From Arion vulgaris (lineage: Eukaryota > Mollusca > Gastropoda > Stylommatophora > Arionidae), in contig CM036753.1 in the NCBI GenBank assembly GCA_020796225.1, positions 76,373,865-76,437,864 of the forward strand: 64,000 bases of DNA. The letters run 5' to 3'. Each line of letters starts with the position of its first letter. Position 1 is the stretch's first letter. The notes beneath the pieces are model-generated. The model was not told the origin of the DNA and made no database searches. It worked only from the letters and a program-made list of their open reading frames with translations. Shown one piece after another: positions 1 through 9,835 of the stretch. Position numbers and translations under genes: made by a program.

Positions 1-436
1 AACCAATACTGACATACGGGTGCGAGTCATGGGCAATAAACAAACAGATCGAAAAATCTCTGGAGGCCACAGAGATGTGGTTTTACAGAAGAATGATGAG
101 AATTCCATAGACAGCTAAAATCACTAATTTTGAGGTGTTGAATGAGGTCAAGACACAGAAGAAAGCTTATTAACAATATAAGAAAGAGGCAGCCATCATT
201 TTTCAGACATGTACTGAGGAGGGGAGGTTTAGAACACATTGTAACAACCGGTAAAATTGAGGGTAGACGAGACAGAAGAATACAGAGAGAGAGAGAGAGA
301 GAACATTTTGGATAGCCTGACTTCATGGCACAGTAGAGGGTCAACATCTGAATTGATAGCAAACACCAAAAATAGAGATTTGTGGAGTTCCATGATCGCC
401 TACGCCAGCTGGCACGGCACCCGATGATGATGACCT
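1..436 (+). mobile_element. LINE 3' fragment: C-terminal tail of an endonuclease-reverse transcriptase
   Basis: Frame 3 reads T-Y-G-C-E-S-W and then L-E-A-T-E-M-W-F-Y-R-R-M-M-R-I-P before a stop at 108. This is the conserved segment downstream of the RT palm in the animal endonuclease-reverse transcriptase group. Later frames keep a decayed region about a shared 'HIMRR.GLEH...TGKIEG' tail, and the piece ends in a short (GAT)n tail. Several frameshifts and stops make it a dead copy. It is cut by the window start. A second copy of the same family lies on the minus strand at 31.99-32.40 kb. The clade (RTE-like) is inferred. Confidence 0.8.
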
Positions 437-565
437 TGTTTTAAAATTGACAGATTTGTGACAAGTTTTACTAAATAATTCCATTATTTTAATTTTTTAT
501 ATTATATATGAGGTCAGTAATGTCATGCTTATAAATGTTTTTGTTATACAGCGGCTCAATATATT

Positions 566-905
566 TTTTTCACAGTATTTAAATACTGAGGTATTCTTAT
601 ATTATTTAAATACAGAGGTATTCTATATTGTTTAAATACTAAGGTATTCGTATATAATTTAAATACTGAGGTATTCTTATATTATTTAAATACTGTGATA
701 TTCTTATATTATTTAAATACTGTGATATTCTTATATTATTTAAACACTGAGGTATTCTATATTATTTAAATACTGAGGTATTCTTATATTGTTTAAATAC
801 AGAGATATTCTTATATTACTTTAATACTGAGGTATTCTTATATTGTTTAAATACTGAGGTATTCTTGTATTATTTAAACACTTATGTTTCATATATTGTT
901 TAAAT
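566..905. repeat. Minisatellite, ~28-bp unit
   Basis: About 12 imperfect copies of a unit containing TTTAAATACTGAGGTATTC followed by TTATATTA. Units vary by short indels and by CTGAGG/CTGTGA changes. The unit has partial dyad symmetry around AAATACTGAGGTATT. No coding potential. Confidence 0.9.
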
Positions 906-1519
906 ATTTTTGTGTCTATGTAGTTTAAAGACTGCTGTTTTTGATATTGTTGAAAAGACTTTTTCTGTAAAGTTCATATATTTTTGTTGGTTAACTTATA
1001 ATGTTGAAATAATTATCTTTCTCTCAACATTTAACTTCTCGTTTTATATAGTTTATTTTTGTTTCTTCGAACATTTAAAGACTTGTATTCACCATAAAGC
1101 ATATTTGGTTACACTGTATTTTGTGCTTTGCGATCTGCAAGCAACATTCAGGATTCCTTTTTTATTTTGTGTGTCGATCCTTCTCTAACGGTTGAGTTTT
1201 CTAGAAATTTCTTGCAATGCAGCATTAAATTGTAATAATAGTAGTTTTTTTTTTTTGTTTGACACTGTTACTGGGTTGTTGCACAGTGTCGTGGTTTTCT
1301 ATTTTTGTCTGGCGCTGTTCTAGTGGCTTGGGTGATTGTTATTTTTGCTCTTTTTGACAGGATTCTGCTATGCCATCTAGCCATCTTTTTCGTGATTTTC
1401 CTCTCGCCTTCTTTCCTGATGTTCTCATGTAGAAGACTGTCTACACAGTAGAGTTTGGTTGTATTCTTATTAAGTATAATAATAGTTTCTTCTAGAAAAG
1501 TCTTTTCTTGGGGAGGGGA
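906..1519. other. AT-rich spacer without a recognised gene
   Basis: T-rich DNA with a homopolymer T run near 1248. The open frames here have low-complexity, Phe-rich composition. A minus-strand frame over 1268-1573 is Lys/Arg/Thr rich and could be a LINE relic, but no diagnostic motif is visible. Confidence 0.5.
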
Positions 1520-1963
1520 GGGTGTGTCTCTGTGGTGTAGAGGTTGGGTGAGCGTCTCTCGTGCCAAAGGCACCAGTTTCGCTCCCTCGTTGAGCCTTTT
1601 GATATTTTTTCCCGAGATCTCGGATCTTAGTGTAGGTGAGATCAGGTTCCCAGTCCTATCGAGGCGGGCAATAAATCGGAGGTCCCTTATTAAATTTTAG
1701 CACGTAGGAGAAGAACCCTTGGCTGTTCAAAATCTAATATAGCAGACTGGAAAGCCGCTGTCCGTTTCAAAATTTATTAGAAAGGATTTAAAATAAAAAA
1801 ATAGGATCAAAAATATCTTCACCATCTTCAAAATTGCATCGGGGATCCTCGCCAGTGCTACGGAATTCGTGCACTGCAGCTGAAATATTCCTGTGTAAGA
1901 AAGAGTTCTGAGCAAACATGGTTGCTCACTGAAGTGCAATGTTGATGGTCCTATCATTCAATC
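1520..1963 (+). mobile_element. tRNA-derived SINE family H, copy 1
   Basis: The head has an A-box-like TGTGGTGTAGAGGTTGGG and, about 35 bases on, a B-box-like AGTTTCGCTCC, as in a Pol III promoter. The body contains GAGATCTCGGATCTTAGTG and ends in a segment reading (minus strand) GATAGGACCATCAACATTGC. The same head-to-tail order is found inverted at 13.39-13.84 kb, and a tail-only copy at 61.48-61.70 kb, so this is one ~440-bp repeat family. The family letter is used only in this annotation. Confidence 0.75.
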
Positions 1964-2246
1964 TTCTAGAAAATATATCTTATTGTACTAACGGTCTTAC
2001 CTTCACGGGTTTGTATGGCAATATCTATCTTTTATGAGATATTAAATCCTATTCTTAAAAAATAAATTCAAAATATCGTTCAGCAATAATATAGTTTACA
2101 AATGTTTTTCTGAAAATAAAATATTTTCTGTGCAAATTATTGCTGTATCGTTTATTTTCGAAAGTTTTAAAATTTTTTTTATTTTGCTGCCTTGTAGAAG
2201 TAAACATAATTACCGTTGCATTGGTTCCAGGAAACGAATACGTTTG
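1964..2246. other. AT-rich spacer
   Basis: No gene, RNA or clear repeat recognised. The right end carries the left target-site copy of the following MITE. Confidence 0.5.
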
Positions 2247-2254
2247 AGTATATG

Positions 2255-2419
2255 CAGTGGCGGCTCGTCATTAAGGGCCAGTGGGGCTGGGCCCCACCAA
2301 AAATAATGTATAACGTGTATTTATTATTTTATAAATTTAAAATATAGCAACCAAAAATCATGATTTATCCGGAAAAAATGTCTGGCCCCACCAACAAAAA
2401 TGACCACGAGCCGCCACTG
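2255..2419. mobile_element. Non-autonomous hAT-like MITE, 165 bp
   Basis: Terminal inverted repeats CAGTGGCGGCTCGT at the left and ACGAGCCGCCACTG at the right are exact over 14 bases. A perfect 8-bp target-site duplication AGTATATG flanks the element (2247-2254 and 2420-2427). Eight-base duplications and CAG...CTG termini are typical of hAT elements. The internal part is AT-rich and noncoding, with GGCCCCACCA repeated inverted near the ends. Confidence 0.88.
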
Positions 2420-2504
2420 AGTATATGCCAATTCGTGTGTTTGCGTGTATGCTTGTATGGCATATCTAATACATTTAAACGTTGAGGACCGATTTGTTTA
2501 GAGG

Positions 2505-2763
2505 TTAAAATGTTTAGTGGTTAGAATGTTTAGTAGCTAGAATGTTTATTAGCTAGAATGTTTAGTGGTTAGAATGTTTAGTGGTTAGAATGTTTAGTGG
2601 TTTGAATGTTTAGTAGCTAGAATGTTTAGTGGTTTGAATGTTTAGCGGTTAGAATGTTTAGTGGTTAGAATGTTTAGTAGCTAGAATGTTTATTAGGCTA
2701 GAGATGTTTAGTGGTTAGAATGTTTAGTGGTTAGGAATGTTTAGTGGTTAGAATGTTTAGTAG
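2505..2763. repeat. Minisatellite, ~16-bp unit (left part)
   Basis: Around 16 copies of a unit close to GAATGTTTAGTGGTTA, with GTAGCTA variants. The array is split by a SINE at 2764-3011 and resumes on the other side. Confidence 0.9.
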
Positions 2764-3011
2764 GGGTCTCTGTGGCTAAGTGGTTAAGCCCTTTGCCTTG
2801 TGAGTCGATGGTCGTGGGTTCGAATCCGAACCTCGTCGTTCTGTTCACGAGTGCAGTTTTTCCAGAGACCCAAGGATTGTTGCTGGAGCTACGGAGTTCG
2901 TACTTTGTGCAATACTCTCGGCAGGTGGCGTGCCATTCCTGCTGAGACGGACCGAGCCATATGGGGTAAAACCCGGTGCAATGAAGTCAATCCTTCGGTT
3001 TAAAACCCTTT
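2764..3011 (+). mobile_element. tRNA-derived SINE family C inserted in a minisatellite
   Basis: A-box-like TGGCTAAGTGGTTAAGC and B-box GGGTTCGAATCC are spaced as in tRNA genes. The body carries GGAGCTACGGAGTTCG and ends at AAACCC. The 12-base AATGTTTAGTAG occurs immediately before (2752-2763) and after (3012-3023), consistent with a target-site duplication, though it is also an array motif. The tRNA-like head lacks a recognisable acceptor stem, so it is not called as a functional tRNA. Confidence 0.85.
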
Positions 3012-3208
3012 AATGTTTAGTAGATAGAATTTTAGTAGCTAGAATGTTTAGTGGCTAAAATGCTTAGTGTTTTGAATGTTTAGTTGTTAGAATGTTTAGT
3101 GACTGGAGTGTTTATTGCCTAGAGTGTTTAGTAGCTAGAATGTTTAGTGTCTAGATTGTTTAGTTGTTAGAATGTTTAGTTGTTAGAATGTTTAGCGCCT
3201 ATAATGTT
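3012..3208. repeat. Minisatellite, ~16-bp unit (right part)
   Basis: Continuation of the TTTAGTNNTTAGAATG array interrupted by SINE C. Units here are more divergent, with TGTCTAGATTG and GCCTAGAGTG variants. Confidence 0.85.
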
Positions 3209-3399
3209 GGCTTCGTAAAATAAAGCGAGCAGTATCGCTGCTCGATCTAGGTACGTTCCAAACTTAGATTTACCATATAACTTACTCAGTTAGGGAAGAT
3301 GAGTTATCAATGAAAGGAACTTGTCGTATGATCTCACAATACGTAGATCAAATATTCTGAAATCTATCACTTCACTCTCTGACTTACTAAGATGGGAAA

Positions 3400-3640
3400 A
3401 AAGTAAAGGAATCCTTTTTATACCACGTGGTATATAGTGTAATACGGTGCTAGGTCCGTAATTTTCAGTGACCGTCGGCACACAATGGCACAACATCACA
3501 CCGGCAGTCTTTACTTCCCTGTGTTTTTCCTGGTGCCCAAAATGAAGCAGGGTCGACCTGAGAGCCGTTACTGTGGGAACAAAATTCTACGCCCCTGTTC
3601 AATTGAACTTGGACCTAGCCTAAGAAGAGAGATCACTAAC
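3400..3640 (-). mobile_element. tRNA-derived SINE family A, copy 1
   Basis: Shares blocks such as GACCGTCGGCACACAATGG, CATCACACCGGC and GACCTGAGAGCCGT with copies at 24.91 kb (minus), 33.30 kb (minus) and 31.67 kb (plus). The plus-strand copy at 31.67 kb shows the head with TAGTGGTTAGTGC, which sets the orientation. Confidence 0.75.
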
Positions 3641-4510
3641 AACAACGCCACTGCGGCTCTCACTACGATGGGAGATATATAAGTTATTAAAGAAAAACAT
3701 TCGTCATTTCATCTAAAAAATGCTTGTTCTTAACTGATTGGTTACTGAATGCAGCTACTGCCTGGTAAACATACCAACTAAGTGTCTCCACCCCATACAG
3801 CTTATACTATGAGATTACCTTTGATTAGTTTTTGTGCTGCAGAAGCTAACAAGTTCTGAACTTGTCTTCTCATATATCATGATCAACTGTAAGAATGCTG
3901 ACAATTCAGTTTAGCTTGAGCGTGAAGAGAATGTCAGTAACAGCATACATGTGATTGGAATCTTTACACAGCTTCTCTTTGAAATAGATGGCTACATAAT
4001 ATATTTTCTTCGGTTCCATGACAATTGCACACACGACAACTACACACAGACCAATCGCAAAGATATACAATTGCATATATGACAATTGCACACAATGCCG
4101 GCGGGACTATGCAGTTATAGATTTCCACAGCCTCTTTTATCTAACATACTCATATGATCTTTTGTAGTCAATTAAAAAAAAAATCTCATGATACCAAACT
4201 GTCTAGCGCAATGGCTCTCAACCTTTCTAATGCCGCTACCCATTAATACACTTCCTCTTGTTGTAGTGACCCCAATCATACAATTATTTTCGCTGCTACT
4301 TTCTAACTGTCATTTTGCCACTGTTATGAATCGTAATGTAAATATCTGATATGCAGGATGTATCTGATGAGCGGTGTCTCGGTTCCTAAGACCATCGAAA
4401 ATATGTGTTTTCCGATGGTCTTAGGCGACCCTGCGAAATGGTCGTTCGACCCCAAAGGAACCGCGATCCACAGGTTGAAAATCACTGGTCTAGTTGTATT
4501 GCTCGGTACA
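3420..4510. repeat. Long duplicated segment, copy 1 (contains SPIN)
   Basis: This stretch is repeated in the same order and orientation at 4957-5737, where it is about 30 percent shorter. Shared anchors in order: TATATAGTGTAAT, AAATTCTACG, TGCTTGTTCTTAACTGATTG, AAGTTCTGAACTTG, ATGTGATTGGAAT, CTCTCAACCTTTCTAATG and GGAACCGCGATCCA. See the findings for the interpretation. Confidence 0.8.
4209..4487. mobile_element. SPIN-type non-autonomous hAT transposon, ~279 bp
   Basis: Ends are CAATGGCTCTCAACCTTTC and CACAGGTTGAAAATCACTG. Flanks GTCTAGCG and GTCTAGTT give an imperfect 8-bp duplication (6 of 8). Internal landmarks match the SPIN non-autonomous family from memory: TGTTATGAATCGTAATGTAA, ATCTGATATGCAGGATG, and a central palindrome around CCTAAGACCATCG...CGATGGTCTTAGG followed by GGTCGTTCGACCCC. 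No transposase is encoded. Mobilisation would need an autonomous SPIN supplied elsewhere. The family assignment is strong; percent identity to any other species could not be computed. Confidence 0.88.
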
Positions 4511-4956
4511 GAGCCGGATTAGCCTAGTAGCAGAAGTAGCAAATGCTACGGGCCCCGCGCTTCTAGGGACCCTGCGCCTATGTGACAGATGAAAATGGAA
4601 AAATAACCAGATGTTATATCAAAAACACGCAAGCTGTCTGAATTTTTAAATGTCGTGTGTGATGGTGCTGAATCCAACGAAATCGAAGCAGAAAATACAG
4701 AAGACGTGTCCTACTGTGTAGTAGATGAAAACGGTGCTATAGAAGAATCATCATTACCAATATTACCATTAAGATCAGCAACTCTTCACGATTTAGCCAC
4801 ATTTTTCACAAGACAAACTGAAATCGAATGTACAACAAGTCCTCCCAATTTAGCCATATCATCTTCAAGCCAAAGAGAGGCAGAAAGACAGACATTTCTA
4901 ATGTAGCAACATCATCAACAAGCCAAAACACAACTGAAAGTAAATGTAATCCAACG
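4508..4956 (+). mobile_element. 5' part of a second hAT-superfamily element
   Basis: Begins with CAGAGCCGGATTAGCC and a GGGCCCCGCGC-rich lead, a style of terminus found on animal hAT elements whose transposase carries a TTF/ZMYM-like zinc finger. It is followed by the open frame at 4655-4906. No right end was found before the duplicated block begins, so it is truncated. Confidence 0.5.
4655..4906 (+). pseudogene. Acidic N-terminal fragment of a probable hAT transposase
   Basis: An 84-codon frame that starts M-C-D-G-A-E-S-N and is Asp/Glu/Ser rich, ending before any zinc finger or catalytic region. The acidic, Ser-rich character and the position behind a hAT-like terminus fit the N-terminal leader of a TTF/ZMYM-type transposase. 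No conserved catalytic residue is present, so function is not claimed. A host exon is less likely because no splice-compatible neighbours were seen. Confidence 0.35.
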
Positions 4957-5737
4957 TGTATATAGTGTAATGGTCTAAACAACCTCGGACAACAATCCAC
5001 GGATTTTGTTCTGTGTTTTCTTCCCAAATGAACAGTCACCAACCAAAAAAAATTCTACGTGTTCAGATTGAACTTGGATATAAGAAATCCTAAAGGACAA
5101 CTGTTCTGTTTTGTTTTGAAAAGCATTGATTTCACTAAAAGTGCTTGTTCTTAACTGATTGAAAATCACTACTGCGGAAACGATCCAAAAGATCCCACCA
5201 TATCAGCTCTTACAAGAGTTATTTGATTAGTCTTGGCGCGAACTACAAGTTCTGAACTTGCTTTAAATCATAAATGTAAGATGCTGACTTCAGTTTGCTT
5301 ACGTGAAAAGAATGAGTAACAGCTCATGTGATTGGAATTTTAACACTTAAATAATGGAAAATATATTCTTGTTTCCTGACAATGTAGAAACTAGTCTAAT
5401 CGCAATTTACTAGTTTTTAATGATTACCAACCCGGGCACTATGCAGAGAACAGTTCTTTTTCAACATTCAAGTGTATAAAAAGAAAAATCTGATGATGAC
5501 AAACTGTCTAAATAGCTCTCAACCTTTCTAATGAACATTAATACATTTCTTTGAGAAATTGATTATTTCCTGTACTTTCTAAATTTGCTCACATTAAATC
5601 AATGAAAAATTTGATTTGAGGATGTTTGATGTGTTCTTTTATTATCCATGAAAAACCTAGGGCCTGCGCTCAAATGTCGTCTGACAGGAACCGCGATCCA
5701 GCTTAATCCTGGCATTGTTGTTCGGTATAACCCTTTC
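4957..5737. repeat. Long duplicated segment, copy 2 (deletion-rich)
   Basis: Parallel to 3420-4510, including remnants of SINE A and of SPIN (CTCTCAACCTTTCTAATG near 5518, GGAACCGCGATCCA near 5688). The differences are dominated by many scattered small deletions. The SPIN portion has lost its left terminus and most of the central palindrome. Confidence 0.75.
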
Positions 5738-5799
5738 GCTCCGTAATTATTATTATTATTTTTGTTACCTCACGGCGCACTTGTATTGCAATGCAGGTT

Positions 5800-6340
5800 G
5801 AAGTAGACACTTTACTGGCTTGGAGTCACATTAAAAATATTTAGTTAGTTTGTTCCTTTCGTACCAATGGCGGCTCATAGGGCAGAGGTTTTAGATCTCC
5901 ATGTGATGCGGTTCGTTGCTAGCAATTGGAGATCTTGTATGGTTTTACATCCCAATAGTTTACTTTCTTGTTGGATGGTTCTTCGAAGAGTGGTATTTGG
6001 TCTTCCACGTTTTCTTTTCCCAACTGGTGACCACATAAGGACTTGTCGATTTAGTATCTTTTCGTCTGATCTAAGAACATGACCTAAATATTTCCACCTT
6101 CGTTTCCTTATAATATTTGATATGGGTTGTTGTTGTGTTCTATCTCTCACTGTGTTGTTAGAAACGAAATCACTCCATTTTACTTTTAATAATTTTCGGA
6201 GACATTTATTCTCAAAGCTGTCCAGTTTCTTATCAATTTTCTTTGATGATTTTCAACAAAGGTTTTCCAGTTCCGGTTTCAAGATGGAAGGTGATGTTTT
6301 CTTCGTACTTGCTATGGTCGGTTGATCTGAGGCCTAATAA
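5800..6340 (-). mobile_element. LINE 3' segment (C-terminal RT tail), minus orientation
   Basis: The minus-strand frame carries L-D-S-F-E-N-K-C-L-R-K-L, then I-I-R-K-R-R-W-K-Y-L-G-H-V-L-R and G-K-R-K-R-G-R-P, the typical C-terminal tail of animal endonuclease-reverse transcriptases. It ends before an ATT-rich tail near 5760. It faces the inverted RT fragment at 6430-6775. Confidence 0.85.
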
Positions 6341-6429
6341 TCCTCAATCGTGAAAACCCCAGTATTTCGGAGGATTTATCGAAATGTGTAACGTTCTATT
6401 AATGTGAAATACCTAATGTGAAATGGCTA

Positions 6430-6775
6430 CCAGTTCTAGTTTATTAAATATGATCAACTAGTCATCAAATGGCTTAATAACAGCAGACTATTTGATCTTG
6501 ACTTTGCCGATGACGTGGCCATATTGAATTCAACCACACAAGCAACCCACAAACTAACGAGCAATCTTTGCACACTTGCAGAACAAGTTGGTATCCAGAT
6601 TAATTCTGCCAAGACCAAAATTATGGACCTACCAAACTCGACAGACAACATCGTAATAAATGGCCAAACATTGGAGAAAGTTGAACATTTTACATATTTG
6701 GGTAGTAAAGTGTCAAACAACGTAGACACGATGAAAGAAATAAACTCTCGTACTAAAAATACTGCCAGTTAGTAT
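6430..6775 (+). mobile_element. LINE RT palm fragment, inverted relative to its 3' segment
   Basis: The frame reads L-F-D-L-D-F-A-D-D-V-A, containing the F-A-D-D form of the RT catalytic motif at 6503-6514, then V-G-I-Q-I-N-S-A-K-T-K and F-T-Y-L-G-S-K-V-S. It stops at 6772. It lies on the opposite strand from the tail at 5800-6340 with its original 3' end pointing outward, the geometry of a 5'-inverted LINE insertion. About 60 residues of the intervening protein are missing. Confidence 0.85.
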
Positions 6776-6880
6776 ATCGACACAGAGGAGTGAAAGAGTT
6801 AAATTCTTTATTTTGTTTCCTTAGATTTTTCTGCCCGCTGTCAATGAGCAGCTTATAATGTCTTTTAATAACATGCCAAT

Positions 6881-7085
6881 GCCCGTCTATCCAGCGTGTT
6901 CGTAGCGCGTTGGACTACGGTGACTATCCCTCTGTGTGTGCGGGTTCAATTCCGTGGGATGGCAGAAAAAGCCACAGATTCCCCAGATTTATGTTCGTGG
7001 CACCGAACCGAAGGGTTACGATGTCCATGGCACCGAGTCGAAGTACTGGAAAACTCAAGTGCTTCTGGATCGGAAAAAAAAATAT
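6881..7085 (+). mobile_element. tRNA-derived SINE family B, copy 1
   Basis: The head has GTTCGTAGCGCGTTGGAC (A-box region) and GGGTTCAATTCC (B-box). The body has GGCAGAAAAAGCCACAG, CGAACCGAAGGGTTACG and AAGTGCTTCTGGATCGG, then an A-rich tail. Flanked by CATGCCAAT at 6872-6880 and 7086-7094. Open frames here are incidental. Confidence 0.9.
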
Positions 7086-7094
7086 CATGCCAAT

Positions 7095-8162
7095 ACATAG
7101 TGGACTGATTCAATTTCTTGTGTACTGCTTTTTCTGCCAAGAGTTCTCTTTTGTTATTACTTTTTATTTTGTGTTGTATATAATTATTTGTTGCTAGTGA
7201 TTAATTTCGTAATATTTTTCATTGGTCTTTTAATGATCATCGTCAACGCACATTGAACATGTCCATAATTGCTCCGATCCCCTACTAATCATGTCTTTCA
7301 GTGTGTTTAAATTAGCAACTATCGTTCTTTACTGATTGATGTATCTAATGGGTTTTGTCTCATGGTTTTCCTGTCTTGCTGCACCTATTGGTATGCATTA
7401 CTCTCGTAATATAAGACAATTAAATAAATGATTAAATTTTGTGGTGTTGCTACTAACATCCTTGGCTAGAACAATTCCTCAATGATCTTCCGTCACAATG
7501 TGTTATTGTTTATTGACTGTCAATGTCTCAATGAAAAGTGTACGTAATGAGAGTACCCGACATGCTGGTTCTGTGTAATAACTGCTCTACAGGTTTTAAA
7601 CAAAAGGTAAAGGTGATACCATTTAATGCCGTGGGAGTGTAAAATTGTTAGAGACATCACAGTAGTTGGTATTAGGATTTAGAGTTAAGAATGTGACTGG
7701 CAAAAGGAGAAAACAACCCAAACAGGTACCTCCAACAGTTACGTATAAGCAGCAGCGGACTAAATGGGCAACGACGTTTCCCAGAAGGGTGGGGCGTGGC
7801 ATTGGTGATCCATATGAAATAATCCATTTGTCCAATGAGTGGAACATCAAGGAATCAAGAATTTGGCCACACGGAAGGACATTTCGGGACAAAATCACCT
7901 TTTAGCCATAGTAGGGAGATAAAATGATTATATGAGACAACCCAGAAAAAAATCTCAACCCGATCAGCAAAAGTCGGACAGAAGGAAACTTGACTAAATA
8001 TTTAATAATACAAATATTTACTGACATAATTAGTGTGAAATTTAACCCATCATATTCGATACAAGTTGAGGGTATTCTGATGCTCAAGTGGAAATTCAGA
8101 ATTCACAGCATATTCACTATAAAAGCTATGTCATTACTTTAAAAAAAAAAAGAACTAAAATA
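7095..8162. other. Spacer without a recognised gene
   Basis: A 79-codon plus-strand frame at 7666-7905 (Lys/Arg/Pro rich) has normal-looking composition but no recognised motif and no convincing splice context. It may be an unrecognised TE relic. The remainder is AT-rich. Confidence 0.4.
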
Positions 8163-8835
8163 TAATAATAATAATAATTCCTCTCGTACCGTTATACGTT
8201 ACATAGGGCCTGCAAGTAATTTCGCCATACCGCTCTATCCTGGGCAGCTCGCTCAATCTCCTCCATGGAACTGAGACCGATATTTCCTGCCTCTCTCAGC
8301 AAAGTTCGCTTCAGGTCTCCTTAGGTCGACCTCTCTTTCTTGAACCCTTTGCATCCCACTTCAATGCCTGCTTTGATATTCGTTGATCATTTCTCCTCAA
8401 GGTGTGCCCAACATATCTCCATCTTCTCTTTCTTATAACAGTTGTCACTAGTGGTTGTCCAGACATGTCTCTGATTTCATCACTTCTCCTGAATTCGTTC
8501 CATTTTATATTCATTATTTTTCGCAGACATCTATTTTCAAATGCATTCAACTTGCTTTCTATATCTTTAGTCATTTTCCAACTCTCGCTGGCATATGTTA
8601 GGATTGATACAACATTTGAATTGAAAATTCGTAATTTAGTTTTAATACTATATAACTTGCAGTTCCATATTTTATTTAGACTTTTAAAAGCTGATGTTGC
8701 TTTGCCAATTGGTATCATAATTTATTTTTAACATTTCCTGTGCAATCAAAATTGCTACCTAAATAGGTGAACTGCTCTGTTATTTTTATCATTTTAGATT
8801 CCAGTGTGATATCTGCATTACTTGCCATAAACTAA
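8163..8835 (-). mobile_element. LINE 3' fragment (ATT-tailed family), copy 1
   Basis: The minus frame gives A-F-K-S-L-N-K-I-W, then L-T-Y-A-S-E-S-W-K-M, E-N-R-C-L-R-K-I-M-N-I-K-W, R-R-W-R-Y-V-G-H-T-L-R-R and K-R-G-R-P. An upstream piece in another frame has Q-F-T-Y-L-G-S. The 3' end is an (ATT)n microsatellite after CTCTCGTACCGTTATACG. A closely similar copy lies at 47.59-48.18 kb (plus); decayed copies at 28.1 and 34.2 kb (minus) and 22.8 kb (plus). Frameshifts make it inactive. Confidence 0.9.
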
Positions 8836-9654
8836 ACTAAAATATACGCTACCATTATTAAACAATAAACAACACGGATTTGCCCTTGTATTAAAGAAAA
8901 ACAAAAACAATACTGATCCTTCTATTCAGAATTCAAAGTGTAATTTCGTTGCAGTTTCACAATATTTTCAAATGACAGATCATGCTAATTAATGATTGCT
9001 GCAATTAATGATTTTCGTAGTTAGTTCATATTACATTATAATAATTAATTAATCATTAAGTTGTAGAAAAATAAATAAAGTCATGGATAAATAGAGAACA
9101 CATTGTTCTTACTGTGAACTTAAACTGTCTGCTCTACTTATTGGAAGTTAAAATCACTTGCTGCCAAGTCTCTCAAAGCAGAGTCGGCTCAGAAGTGTTG
9201 AAGATATGTGTCTTTGTCATGAAACGCCCATTTATTACGTATCACCGCAGCCTTCTTCGGTTTTTTCCAGATCTGATCTGATCCGCTCTGACCATATCAG
9301 ATTTGTAGGTTTCCGCATACCACATGAAGTAAAGGAGCTGAGATACCGGGACTTCATTCAGTGAAAAATCAAATAGTTGGTTTAAGGGGCAGTAAAATGA
9401 TTACAGAAAAAAATAAGATTGCAAAAGCGAGAGACCATGTTCATGGGAGTGCTGCAAAAAAAAAAAAATAATGCTGTTATGCAGAAATACTTTTTCGTCG
9501 TTAAATTTTGATTAACATTAAAGCAGGCGGGGTAAAATAGAACGCCAGGAATGTATAACAAGGTCGTCGCATTGCACCGCGCCGCACTACAAGTTCTGAA
9601 TATCTAAGAACACTGGCTTATAACCAGTTTATGTCTCGGAAATAACTTTTATCA
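8836..9654. other. AT-rich spacer
   Basis: No gene recognised. Contains a short alternating GATCTGATCTGATCCGCTCTGA stretch near 9270 and an A run near 9456. Confidence 0.5.
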
Positions 9655-9835
9655 CATTCAACGGGTTTTGGAAAAGGAGGCTTGAGACGACCAAGACGAC
9701 TGTGGCAACAGGAGACTAAAGAGAACTTTAACAAAACAATGAAGAAGGATGGAGAATTGGCTAGAGAACAATAGTATTCTTTAGGCGAGTTGTGATGACA
9801 GTGCCATTCTGTAAAGGATATGCTACATAAAATAG
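9655..9835 (+). mobile_element. Probable LINE tail fragment
   Basis: The frame reads G-L-R-R-P-R-R-L-W-Q-Q-E-T-K, resembling the G-R-P-R-R-x-W element of LINE C-terminal tails, followed by V-K-D-M-L. Short and without other anchors. Confidence 0.4.

Noticed and set aside
910..1188. 92-codon hydrophobic open frame
   Set aside because: Composition follows from T-rich DNA; it has no domain and begins at the edge of a minisatellite.
2764..2840. Possible tRNA gene
   Set aside because: A and B boxes are present, but no acceptor stem or cloverleaf can be drawn; it is the head of a SINE.
4372..4420. CTGATGAG...GAAA resembling a hammerhead ribozyme core
   Set aside because: It lies within the SPIN palindrome and lacks matching stems I and III.
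5736..6806. TTAA-flanked piggyBac-like MITE enclosing the LINE
   Set aside because: Ends TAACCCTTTCGCTCC and GGAGTGAAAGAGTTAA are inverted, but the left flank lacks TTAA and the interior is mostly LINE; too weak to call.
6896..7197. Open frames beginning M-F-V-A-R-W-T-T, recurring at 12.3, 17.5 and (with a related start) 51.5 kb
   Set aside because: They are translations of SINE family B, a noncoding Pol III-type repeat.
7666..7905. Basic 79-codon open frame
   Set aside because: No recognisable domain, no splice sites and no related copy in the window; kept only as an uncertain patch.
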